24,664 nt of DNA from a virus. The stretch is from positions 1 to 24,664 of IMG/VR virus record IMGVR_UViG_3300032086_003395; one strand, written 5' to 3'. The position numbers were made by a program, and so were the translations under genes. Positions 8,358-14,779 of the stretch are shown in pieces. Positions within the stretch are counted from its first letter, which is position 1. Every line of letters starts with the position of its first letter. The notes below the pieces were generated by a model that ran no database searches, had not been told where the DNA came from, and saw nothing but the letters and a program-made list of their open reading frames with translations.

Positions 8358-9185
8358 TTAGGACTCAAGGGACCAGCGGGGGAGGGAAAGGGTTTCCACC
8401 TTGTCGGACGAGGTGTAGCTGCGCCAATGGTTGCTGGTGCGGCACTCGGCGTAGGTCGCCAAGCCGTTCATGTAGAACTCCCGGCCAGCTTGCATGGCGT
8501 CTTCGTCAAGGACGTAGCAGGCAACGCCATACGGCGGCAGCTTCTCGACAACGAGGAATGCGAACATCGCGTCTTCGTCGACTTCGCCAATGCGCTTGAG
8601 CCCGTCGAGGTAGTACGCGGCTTGCGCGTGGTACTTGAAGTTGGCGGCGGTACGCGCGAACTCCTTCGGGCTTGCGTCGAAGCTAGTCTTCAGATCGACG
8701 ATGAGCTTGCGGGACATGGCGTCAGGCCTGCCTCGGCAGAGCATGCCGGGCTGCGAAGCTGAGTCCCAGCAACAGCTGACCTCACGATCGGCGGCCTCGA
8801 GCAACAGGTTGCGTGCCGCAGCGGAGTCATGCACGGCGGCCTTCATGCGGCAAAGCTGGTCGGCCTCTTCTTGCGAGACGATGATGCGATCGCCAGCTTC
8901 GGCCTCGAACTCGGCGTACTGCGCCTTGCCCGCCTTGGTGCGTCGGTCCACCTTGGGGCAGACGATCAACTCCTTGGCGGCTTCCTGCGTCTCCAGCAGG
9001 ATCCATGCGTGGGCGGCGGTGCCGAAGCGCATGTTGGCTGTCGGTTCCTTGGGCTTGAGCCGGGCTTCGCGCAAGTGCGCCGGGGATCGGCGTACCAGCA
9101 TCAGGTCATGCACACTCACGGCGTCCCAGGACAGGTAGTCCTTGAAGGGCACCCCGTGGTGTGCGCCAGGGGTGGGGGTGATCAT
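8358..9185 (-). CDS. RecE-type PD-(D/E)XK exonuclease
   Basis: The product of 275 residues has a RecE/DUF3799-like nuclease layout: GTAAHA (His59), a Glu near 135, GRPDA (Asp155), the D-L-K triad at 164-166, and a Gln/Tyr motif at about 188-192 (HAQAAYY). It would digest one strand of duplex DNA ends to make substrate for the adjacent RecT. The ATG at 9185 was chosen because it falls exactly where the leftward promoter should begin transcription. The longer open frame beyond it runs antisense through the repressor gene and lacks family similarity. The gene is transcribed away from the Cro-like gene and shares its operator region. Confidence 0.87.
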   Translation of the reverse strand: MITPTPGAHHGVPFKDYLSWDAVSVHDLMLVRRSPAHLREARLKPKEPTANMRFGTAAHAWILLETQEAAKELIVCPKVDRRTKAGKAQYAEFEAEAGDRIIVSQEEADQLCRMKAAVHDSAAARNLLLEAADREVSCCWDSASQPGMLCRGRPDAMSRKLIVDLKTSFDASPKEFARTAANFKYHAQAAYYLDGLKRIGEVDEDAMFAFLVVEKLPPYGVACYVLDEDAMQAGREFYMNGLATYAECRTSNHWRSYTSSDKVETLSLPRWSLES

Positions 9186-9191
9186 GCCCCT

Positions 9192-9219
9192 ATTGTACCT
9201 ACGCGCGTAGAGGCCGCAA
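9192..9219 (-). promoter_or_regulatory. Leftward promoter for exonuclease-recT, leaderless
   Basis: On the minus strand TTGCGG (9219-9214) is followed by a 16-bp spacer and TACAAT (9197-9192), five of six matches to the -10 consensus. Only six bases, AGGGGC, separate the -10 box from the ATG at 9185. Transcription would therefore start at or beside the start codon. The spacer contains one complete operator copy. Confidence 0.7.
9198..9212. promoter_or_regulatory. Operator copy 1 (CTACGCGCGTAG palindrome)
   Basis: The core at 9199-9210 is a perfect 12-bp palindrome, CTACGCGCGTAG, inside the identical 15-mer CCTACGCGCGTAGAG that recurs 48 bp to the right. It lies between the -35 and -10 boxes of the leftward promoter, so a bound repressor would block polymerase. 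The Cro-like protein encoded next door is the obvious candidate ligand. Confidence 0.75.
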
Positions 9220-9238
9220 GAATCTTTCCGAAAAAAAG

Positions 9239-9266
9239 TTGACGCCCTACGCGCGTAGAGCATAAG
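9239..9266 (+). promoter_or_regulatory. Rightward promoter for the Cro-like operon, leaderless or nearly so
   Basis: TTGACG (9239-9244), a 16-bp spacer and CATAAG (9261-9266) form the promoter. Eight bases lie between the -10 box and the ATG at 9275, so transcription should start within about three bases of the start codon. There is no Shine-Dalgarno sequence. The layout mirrors the leftward promoter. Confidence 0.65.
9246..9260. promoter_or_regulatory. Operator copy 2 (CTACGCGCGTAG palindrome)
   Basis: This is an identical 15-mer to copy 1, with the palindromic core at 9247-9258, and it occupies the spacer of the rightward promoter. The centres of the two copies are 48 bp apart, which would allow one repressor to control both directions. 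Confidence 0.75.
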
Positions 9267-9274
9267 CTCCGCGC

Positions 9275-9511
9275 ATGGATAGCACCGACACCCCCGCCCC
9301 GAAGCAGCTGATCGAGACGATCGAGCAGCACTTCGGCGGCGTGACTCAACTGGCAGCCCAACTCGGCGTGACCGAGGGGGCAGTACGCGACTGGAAGCGC
9401 AAGGACGGCATGCCCCTGATGGCTGCTCGCTTGACCGCACGCATCGCCGGAGAGAACGGCATCGTGATCTTCGAGCGTGACCTGCTGAAGAGGCCGACCG
9501 ATGGCGAATGA
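9275..9511 (+). CDS. Cro/YdaS-like helix-turn-helix repressor
   Basis: A 78-residue protein with a helix-turn-helix at about 20-45 (the VTQLAAQLGVTEGAVRDWKR region), followed by a basic recognition-helix end and a short C-terminal part typical of Cro or YdaS-type phage regulators. There is no peptidase or dimerisation domain of the CI type. It is the first gene rightward of the divergent control region and probably binds the two CTACGCGCGTAG operators, repressing both its own operon and the exonuclease-recT operon. The transcript is expected to begin at or next to the ATG. The next gene overlaps it by 11 bases. Confidence 0.85.
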   Translation: MDSTDTPAPKQLIETIEQHFGGVTQLAAQLGVTEGAVRDWKRKDGMPLMAARLTARIAGENGIVIFERDLLKRPTDGE

Positions 9512-10232
9512 CTACCTGCCCTACTTCAAGTTCTTTCCTCGCGACTACCTCGCATCTCCCTCGGTCATGCTTATGACGCTGGCCGAGCAAGGCGCGTACA
9601 TTCGCATGCTCTCGCTCCAATGGGAGAACGGACGCATCCAGCCCCGCCACCTGCGTGGGCTCCTGCAATGCACGCAGGAGGAGTGCGATGAGCTGATGTC
9701 AGGCTCGCTGGGCGAGTGCTTCATGCTCGACGAGGAGGGCAACCTCTACAACGAGCGGCTCGATGGCGAGCGCAAGGAGGCTATGCAGCTGATCGAGAAG
9801 CGCAGAGCAGCTGGTTACGCAAGGGCCCGCAAGTCCTCAGCACCTGCTGGGCATCCGGTTCCATATGCAAAGGCAGAGGCAGAGGCAAAGGCAAAGCCTA
9901 AACGTAGGAGCGCCGTGGCCGAGTACGAGGCGGCGGTCGATGACTGGCAGCGCACCAACGGGCCTATGCCTAGCGCCCTGCTGCAAGCCACCGAGGAGTA
10001 CCTCGCCCTACGCAAGGATCAACGCATGCCCTTGTGGTCACGGGAGATGTGGCTACGCAACATGTCGATGGAGGTCTACACCGTCGAGGAGTGGTGCGAT
10101 GCTTACGCAACGGCCATTCGCAGCGGTTGGCGTAGCGTCCACCCTCGCAAGGGGGGTAAGGGCTCGATGCCGCCTTCGCGTAACGGCAACCCGTTCATCG
10201 AGCTTATGGAGGGCGAGAGTGAACAAGGCTGA
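9501..10232 (+). CDS. DUF1376 (YdaU-like) replication protein
   Basis: The N-terminal 85 residues match the DUF1376/YdaU pattern: YLPYFKFFPRDYLAS, then LTLAEQGAYIRML-like helices. In phages these proteins sit where replication initiators such as lambda O lie. An Ala/Lys/Glu linker (about 122-134) is encoded by five tandem GCARAG hexamers. The C-terminal part (about 135-243) is a second helical domain with a basic NGNPF-containing tail. The start is well supported by an AGAGG sequence seven bases upstream, within the repressor gene. A helicase-loader-like gene follows with a 14-base overlap, which supports a replication module. Direct DNA binding at an origin is inference. Confidence 0.82.
   Translation: MANDYLPYFKFFPRDYLASPSVMLMTLAEQGAYIRMLSLQWENGRIQPRHLRGLLQCTQEECDELMSGSLGECFMLDEEGNLYNERLDGERKEAMQLIEKRRAAGYARARKSSAPAGHPVPYAKAEAEAKAKPKRRSAVAEYEAAVDDWQRTNGPMPSALLQATEEYLALRKDQRMPLWSREMWLRNMSMEVYTVEEWCDAYATAIRSGWRSVHPRKGGKGSMPPSRNGNPFIELMEGESEQG
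9867..9896 (+). repeat. Five tandem GCARAG hexamers inside the replication gene
   Basis: The copies are GCAAAG, GCAGAG, GCAGAG, GCAAAG and GCAAAG without gaps. They encode an Ala-Lys/Ala-Glu linker, so simple linker expansion can explain them. An iteron-type origin inside the initiator gene, as in lambda O, is an alternative. Confidence 0.7.
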
Positions 10233-10782
10233 AGTCAGCGCCCTGCTTGCGATGCTGTCCGAGGTGTACCCTCGACGCATAGGCACGGGTGACGCAAAGC
10301 GCACAGCTGCGCTGTGGTCGATGGTCCTTGCGGATGCTGCCCCAGCGCCCGTGCTGGCAGCTGCCGTCGGGTGGATGCGTAGCAACAAGCCCCATCCCCC
10401 GACGCCTGGGGAGCTACTCGCAACGCTGGAGGATGCCGATCGGGACACGCCCGAGGAGGCGTGGGGTCGGGTACGCAGCGAGATGCAACGCGTAGGCTAC
10501 ACGGGTACGCCCGAGCTGTCGGACCGTGCGCGTCGCGCAATCGAGGCCGTGGGTGGCCCATGGGAAACCATGTGCAGGACGCTGCAAAGCAGCGAGGTCA
10601 CGGCTTTGCGTGCCCGATTCCTGGAGGCTTACCGTGGCATGGAGGATCGCGATCAGAAACGCGAGGCCATCGCGCAAGCGGACGAGATCCTCAAGCTTGC
10701 TGCGCCCATCGCAAAGGCGTACCGTTTGGTCGATGCGACGGGCAGCGAAGGTGGATGCGAACCAAGCGGAGATTGTCCGTAG
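10219..10782 (+). CDS. Helicase-loader-like replication protein
   Basis: The product of 187 residues starts at a GTG preceded by GGAGGG. The N-terminal half, beginning NKAEVSALLAMLSEVYP and continuing through a segment on attrition of a workload (AALWSMVLADAAPAPVLAAAV) and HPPTPGELL, resembles phage helicase loader/inhibitor proteins of the G39P type. Those deliver the replicative helicase to the initiator. The C-terminal half is helical and has no motif I recognise. It lacks a Walker A ATPase motif, so it is not a DnaC-type AAA+ loader. Location after the DUF1376 gene supports the role. The next start codon lies inside its last 50 bases. Confidence 0.65.
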   Translation: MNKAEVSALLAMLSEVYPRRIGTGDAKRTAALWSMVLADAAPAPVLAAAVGWMRSNKPHPPTPGELLATLEDADRDTPEEAWGRVRSEMQRVGYTGTPELSDRARRAIEAVGGPWETMCRTLQSSEVTALRARFLEAYRGMEDRDQKREAIAQADEILKLAAPIAKAYRLVDATGSEGGCEPSGDCP

Positions 10783-11023
10783 CTTGCGTGCGCTAGGCGC
10801 CACCGTGCAATCGCTTGCAATGGTGGGCAAGGGGTGCCCCGATATCCTCGTCGGATACCGGGGCACCAACTTTCTATGCGAGATCAAAGACGGGCGTAAG
10901 CCCGCCTCTGCGCAAAAGCTGACGCCCCACGAGGCCGCATGGCACGACTCGTGGGGCGGTCAGGTGGTGATCGTTCGCAGCGTTGACGATGCAATCGCGC
11001 TAGTCACCAAGCACTTCTCGTGA
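10733..11023 (+). CDS. VRR-NUC-like nuclease / resolvase
   Basis: The 96-residue product has the small phage VRR-NUC layout: DANQAEIVRSLRALGATVQ, then G-C-P-D-I-L-V-G, then the E-I-K catalytic motif (FLCEIKDG) and a basic Gln/Lys segment before the HEAAW helix. Members are PD-(D/E)XK nucleases linked to branched-DNA or Holliday-junction cleavage in recombination and replication. The ATG at 10733 overlaps the previous gene by 50 bases; a GTG 18 bases later is an alternative start. Shine-Dalgarno support is weak. The 3' end overlaps the convergent ribbon-helix-helix-like gene by 24 bases. Confidence 0.85.
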   Translation: MRRAAKVDANQAEIVRSLRALGATVQSLAMVGKGCPDILVGYRGTNFLCEIKDGRKPASAQKLTPHEAAWHDSWGGQVVIVRSVDDAIALVTKHFS

Positions 11024-11230
11024 GTAGTGCAGGACCGCATGCCGGATGAACGGGCTGCGGTCACGGTATCCCATGTAGCGCATGGCCTCTTCGACCACGA
11101 GCTTCTCCTCTGCGGTGAGCATCACGGAGACGGGCTTGACCTTCGGGCGTTCGCCCGCAGGGCGGCCAGCGCCGGGACGCCAGCCGCCGTGCTTCTGATG
11201 TGTCGTGCGTTTACGCTTGGGGGTAGGCAT
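11000..11230 (-). CDS. Ribbon-helix-helix-like small basic protein
   Basis: From the ATG at 11230 the protein has 76 residues. It has a basic N-terminus, then a GGWRPGAGRP motif that is common at the N-termini of phage DNA-binding proteins, and a C-terminal segment (VKPVSVMLTAEEKLVVEEAM, then RSPFIRHAV) fitting the strand-helix-helix pattern. It is the last gene of the long minus-strand operon. A TTG at 11266 overlaps the upstream stop as TTGA and would add 12 residues. The ATG itself lies at the foot of a 9-bp hairpin. A role as an autoregulator of the operon is inference. Confidence 0.72.
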   Translation of the reverse strand: MPTPKRKRTTHQKHGGWRPGAGRPAGERPKVKPVSVMLTAEEKLVVEEAMRYMGYRDRSPFIRHAVLHYSREVLGD

Positions 11231-11257
11231 GCGCACGATGTACGCACACCTACCCCC
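11219..11257 (-). promoter_or_regulatory. 9-bp inverted repeat at the RHH-like start
   Basis: GGGGGTAGG (11219-11227) and CCTACCCCC (11249-11257) are perfect complements with a 21-nt loop. In the minus-strand mRNA the hairpin begins just after the upstream stop codon, and the ATG is the last codon before the 3' arm. It could hide the start codon or act as a DNA operator. Confidence 0.55.
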
Positions 11258-11262
11258 GACAG

Positions 11263-12252
11263 TCAAGCGACGAGTGTCGGATTCTTGACAGACTCCAACG
11301 CCTTGGTGATGGCGTCGATGGCGGAACGCTCATCGAACACCGAGTCGAGCAAGATCGTGTTGCCGGGAAGCAGCCCACGAATCTTGCTACGCATCTCCTC
11401 GGGGATGGTGCTGATGGGCTTGGACCTGCCAAGCGCAGTACCCGAATCCACGAGGGGCAACGCCTTGATGAGACGGAACTGGCGCAACCGGAAGCTTGCC
11501 GGGTGAGCCAACAACGAGCCAAGCTTGCCGATGCGCAGGAGCTCATCGGGTTGCTTGACCGGGATGAGCATGCTGGTCCGGTTCTTCGGATCAGCGTTGC
11601 TCTGCATCGAGTACCACGCCGTGATGCCAACCGACCATCCGGCACGAGTCAACGCATCGGCCAACGCCACAGCGGCGCAACCATTCCAGCGCAACTGGCT
11701 GGCCTTCATGTCGCAGTTGCCACCCCATGCCGTCGCAATCGTGACGACGGGCAACGACCGAGTGCCGCCCGCCTTCACGGTGAACGGCGTGTAGTAGTCG
11801 CCATTGACCCAGCGATCCGAGGACAGTTCACCGCCCTCGTGATGCTTGCGTCGCTTGCGCTTGCGTGGGACGATCAGTCCCTCCGCCTTCGCCCGCAACC
11901 CCTGGGACATCTTCTCGATCTCCTCGGCCATGTAGCCAACACGCCAGGTTTCCTGGAGTTCAGGCCATGACTTCGCATCGCCTGCATACCAGTCGTCGGG
12001 CACTCGTTGCGCCCAATCGTCGGGCCCGTAGCCTTCGAGGCATTCGGGGGGGCCGCACCAACCTTCCCAGTCGTTGGGCTTGTCGGATAGCGCCTCCCAC
12101 GAGGCGAGGTCACGGAACTGGATGACACAATGCGAGTCGCCCGAAGACTTCGAGTCCCACGCCTTGCGCTTCTCGCGAGCGCGAGTCGTCGTCCCGTACA
12201 TCTTGCGCGTGAACTCCGGTTGCTCATCTTGCTGACCAAGCTCCCAGCTCAC
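11263..12252 (-). CDS. Degenerate VWA-like partner of the AAA+ ATPase
   Basis: The 329-residue protein starts at a GTG that overlaps the AAA+ stop as GTGA. The N-terminal third is Trp-rich (SWEALSDKPNDWEGW, GYGPDDWAQRVPDDWY). A basic KRKRRKHH cluster lies at about 131-138. Residues about 166-330 alternate predicted strands and helices in the order of a von Willebrand A domain: LPVVTIAT, a helix, GWSVGITAWYS, and a late NTILLDSVFD strand. The place of the DxSxS metal site is taken by ATAWGGN (about 173-179), so metal binding may be lost. MoxR/CobS ATPases usually pair with VWA proteins, which supports the fold. It also recalls phage proteins I know as DUF7192; that name is from memory and was not checked. 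Confidence 0.6.
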   Translation of the reverse strand: MSWELGQQDEQPEFTRKMYGTTTRAREKRKAWDSKSSGDSHCVIQFRDLASWEALSDKPNDWEGWCGPPECLEGYGPDDWAQRVPDDWYAGDAKSWPELQETWRVGYMAEEIEKMSQGLRAKAEGLIVPRKRKRRKHHEGGELSSDRWVNGDYYTPFTVKAGGTRSLPVVTIATAWGGNCDMKASQLRWNGCAAVALADALTRAGWSVGITAWYSMQSNADPKNRTSMLIPVKQPDELLRIGKLGSLLAHPASFRLRQFRLIKALPLVDSGTALGRSKPISTIPEEMRSKIRGLLPGNTILLDSVFDERSAIDAITKALESVKNPTLVA

Positions 12253-14012
12253 GACGCCACCTCGGCAACGGTACGGCAGGACTTGATCTCGTCCGGCGTC
12301 CACGCAAGCACAGCCTCCTGCAAGCAACGGGCGACGGTCCAGCCGTCGGCTTGCGTGCGGAGGTACAGGCGCTGCAACTCACGCATCGAGATGATGCGCC
12401 GCAGCTGGGCCTTGCGAACCTCGTCGCGCAAGCGTTGCCACTTGGTCACGAGTTCGGGCATGTTGGGGCACAAGGCCCGCTCAAGCTTGGGATCGTAGTC
12501 AACCTCGACCAGACCGAAGCGATTGAGGAACGCACCATCGAGCTGGTTGCGTCCCACATACACAGCCGACGGCCCGGTGCCCCAGGTGTTGGCTGCGCAG
12601 ACCAGCATGAAGTCCTCGTGCTTGTGGGCGAAGGGCGCATCGTCCCTGCCCGGCACAGGCAACAGCCCGTTGGCGATGCCGTCGTTGATTGCGAGCAACA
12701 CGTTCTCGTCGCACGCATCCACCTCGTCCAGCAGCATCACGCCACCGTTCTCGAACAGGTCGAGGAACGGCGTCGTGCGATGCCGGAACGAGCCGTCCGC
12801 ATCGGGCAAGCGTGACCCCGTGAAGTGGTACTCCGCAGTACCACCCGACAGCGACATGCTTGCGAAGGGGCGGTCAAACGCAGCCGCCAGCTGGCGACCG
12901 AGCATCGACTTGCCCGTACCAGCAGGGCCACGCAAGAACACCGGGACGCCGAGGCGCAGCCAGCCCACGCAATCCTGGAACTTGTCGTGCAACGCCTCGT
13001 CCTCGGGGATCTCCCACTCGGACATGTCGGGACGAGTCACCTGCACGCGCATCGTGAGGGTGCCGTCGGATGCGGCAGCAGCGATGGCATCTCGAGCGGC
13101 TTGCTCGGCGATTGCACGCACCTCGTCCGGGTTGGCAGCACCACCCGAGGTCAGCAGCTGCGCAATCTGCTGCGCCACATCACCAACAGCAGGCGATGCG
13201 GGAGCAGGGGTAGGGGCGACGGGACCCGGCACCTCGTCGGGCTGCGGGTCGGGCGTGGGGTCAGGCTTCGGGGCACCCTTGTCCTCACCCAGTCGGATGC
13301 CTGCCTGTGCGCATCGCTTCCACGTCGCGTAGGTGTCGACCCACCGCTTGTGAAGGGCGTTGTAGTCGTATGTGCCCTCCACGGTACGGCTGCCGTGCAA
13401 CGCCTCGGAGTAGCCATCAGGCCAACAGCCGTACGCAGCGGGAATGCTCTTGCGATTCTCCGGCTGCGCCCCGCACATGTCGACCAGCTGGATAGCCGCC
13501 ATGTCCTGTTGCGTGTAGCTGTGCGACAGGCTGCGCCAACGCTGGAGCCAGAACTCCACATCCTTGTCCAGGCAAGCGTCGATCAACTCGCACCACACCC
13601 GAGCCTTCGCCTTTGCGCGAACGCCGGAGATGGAGCCCCTGTCGATCCGTTGCGTGATGTCACGCTGCACCTCCCGCAAGCGGGTCCGCAGGGTGGAACG
13701 CCCAAGGGCCTGCAACAGCGTCCAGTCCCGCAGCATCGGCTGGCTGCAAGACACCGGGGGGTACGCATCCACGAAGAACAGCCGATGCGCACCCGTCACG
13801 GGCACCCTCTTGGGGTCCGACATCCAGGGCTGGTACAGCCACGAGCGATGCATGCCGTAGTCGTCGTCCTCGACATCGGTGCGCTCGACATCTCGGATCG
13901 GGACGCGTGCCGCCTTGCTGCGCTTGCAGCACGATAAGGCGCTGGCCTCGTCGACATGGATGCGGCCGCATCCGTTGGAGGCGTGGTGGTTGTTGCAAGT
14001 GTAACGAGTCAT
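12249..14012 (-). CDS. CobS/MoxR-like AAA+ ATPase with zinc-finger-like N-terminus
   Basis: The product has 587 residues. The N-terminus holds Cys6, His9/10, Cys15, His19, Cys28 and Cys29, a possible zinc site. A helical region (about 85-235) and a Pro/Asp-rich linker (about 246-275) follow. The C-terminal AAA+ module has Walker A GPAGTGKS (362-369), Walker B VMLLDEVD (425-432), sensor 1 Asn475 in CAANT, and an arginine-finger candidate Arg498 in LNRFG. The closest family is CobS/MoxR, hexameric ATPases that remodel partner proteins through VWA-domain adaptors. No cobalamin genes lie nearby, so a cobaltochelatase role is unlikely here. The ATG overlaps the upstream gene's stop, and the downstream VWA-like gene overlaps its own stop. 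The N-terminal extension is far longer than in bacterial CobS. Confidence 0.85.
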   Translation of the reverse strand: MTRYTCNNHHASNGCGRIHVDEASALSCCKRSKAARVPIRDVERTDVEDDDYGMHRSWLYQPWMSDPKRVPVTGAHRLFFVDAYPPVSCSQPMLRDWTLLQALGRSTLRTRLREVQRDITQRIDRGSISGVRAKAKARVWCELIDACLDKDVEFWLQRWRSLSHSYTQQDMAAIQLVDMCGAQPENRKSIPAAYGCWPDGYSEALHGSRTVEGTYDYNALHKRWVDTYATWKRCAQAGIRLGEDKGAPKPDPTPDPQPDEVPGPVAPTPAPASPAVGDVAQQIAQLLTSGGAANPDEVRAIAEQAARDAIAAAASDGTLTMRVQVTRPDMSEWEIPEDEALHDKFQDCVGWLRLGVPVFLRGPAGTGKSMLGRQLAAAFDRPFASMSLSGGTAEYHFTGSRLPDADGSFRHRTTPFLDLFENGGVMLLDEVDACDENVLLAINDGIANGLLPVPGRDDAPFAHKHEDFMLVCAANTWGTGPSAVYVGRNQLDGAFLNRFGLVEVDYDPKLERALCPNMPELVTKWQRLRDEVRKAQLRRIISMRELQRLYLRTQADGWTVARCLQEAVLAWTPDEIKSCRTVAEVAS

Positions 14013-14485
14013 TGGGAGTCTCCAGTCTTGGTGGTTTCGGTGTCGCTCGAATCCGGGTACTGCTCCGACCGGAGCGACTCCAGTCGGGCAAGCATGATTT
14101 GTGCAGCAAGCTGCAAGATGTGAATGTCGAGGCCTCGATCAGCGAAGGCGTCAACGTCACGCAAGGCAGCGAGCATGCGCTCGGGACTGCCAGCATCGGA
14201 ATCCATGGTTTCGCCCTGCATCACGGCAAGGGCCCATGCTTTGGCGTACTCCTCGGGAGTCGCCGTGAGGATCACACCAACGGCACGCTGCGGGGAGTGC
14301 AGCTGCTGCAAGATGCGATCGACCAGCTTGCTACGGGCGTCATCTTGGATGTTGCCCTTGTGCATGCGGTGCTGGTCAAAGTACGACGGGAACACATCGT
14401 CCACGATGGCGGCACACACTCCGATGTACGCCATGCAGGAGTCGGCCCACCTGCCGGGGTCGTCGGGCTTGATGTCGTCGCTCAT
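14009..14485 (-). CDS. Hypothetical helical early protein
   Basis: The 158-residue protein starts at an ATGA overlap with the DUF3846 gene and ends in an ATGA overlap with the AAA+ gene. It is acidic at both ends and largely helical between about 12 and 140, with no catalytic motif I recognise. The segment about 18-40 (CMAYIGVCAAIVDDVFPSYF) is hydrophobic but contains charges, so a membrane helix is unlikely. It might be an accessory or substrate of the neighbouring ATPase, judged only from coupling. An upstream ATG at 14608 would overlap the previous gene and was rejected. Confidence 0.75.
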   Translation of the reverse strand: MSDDIKPDDPGRWADSCMAYIGVCAAIVDDVFPSYFDQHRMHKGNIQDDARSKLVDRILQQLHSPQRAVGVILTATPEEYAKAWALAVMQGETMDSDAGSPERMLAALRDVDAFADRGLDIHILQLAAQIMLARLESLRSEQYPDSSDTETTKTGDSQ

Positions 14486-14778
14486 TTGAGCCACCCCGAC
14501 GGGCAAAGGATGACGGTGCCGTACAGTTCCACATTGGACATGAACGAGGCTGCAAGGTTGAACCCTCGCCCGTTGATGCGTCCGTTGTCGTCGATGATGG
14601 CAATCCACTCAGGGTTGCCCGGAAGGGGCGGAGTGAACGGCACAACGTCGATGGTGTCGCAACCGAGATGCTCGTAGCACTCGGCAAGCGTGAACCCCTC
14701 GTCGGGGTCGTTGGGCGTGATGCCCTCGGGCTCGATGGATTGGTCTTCGTCGATGCGAAGCGCGAACTGGATGTTCAT
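14482..14778 (-). CDS. DUF3846-like protein
   Basis: The 98-residue product matches the DUF3846 pattern: LGCDTIDVVPF near residue 40, then a substrate-like PEWIAIIDDNGRING strand pair, then FNLAAS and a late VELYGTVILCPSGW segment. DUF3846 proteins are common in phage early regions and have no known function. Upstream Met codons overlap the previous gene; the ATG at 14778 is one base after the previous stop. Downstream it overlaps the next gene by four bases. Confidence 0.75.
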   Translation of the reverse strand: MNIQFALRIDEDQSIEPEGITPNDPDEGFTLAECYEHLGCDTIDVVPFTPPLPGNPEWIAIIDDNGRINGRGFNLAASFMSNVELYGTVILCPSGWLK

Positions 14779-14779
14779 G

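Noticed and set aside
9186-9668. N-terminal extension of the exonuclease to 436 residues
   Set aside because: The extension runs through both operators and antisense to the repressor gene. The -10 box ends six bases before the 9185 ATG.
12825-13937. 370-residue plus-strand open frame
   Set aside because: It is antisense to the AAA+ ATPase gene, whose motifs are clear.
12249-14012. Cobalamin (cobaltochelatase) function for the CobS-like gene
   Set aside because: No CobN, cobalamin enzyme or corrin gene is nearby, and the N-terminal half differs from bacterial CobS.
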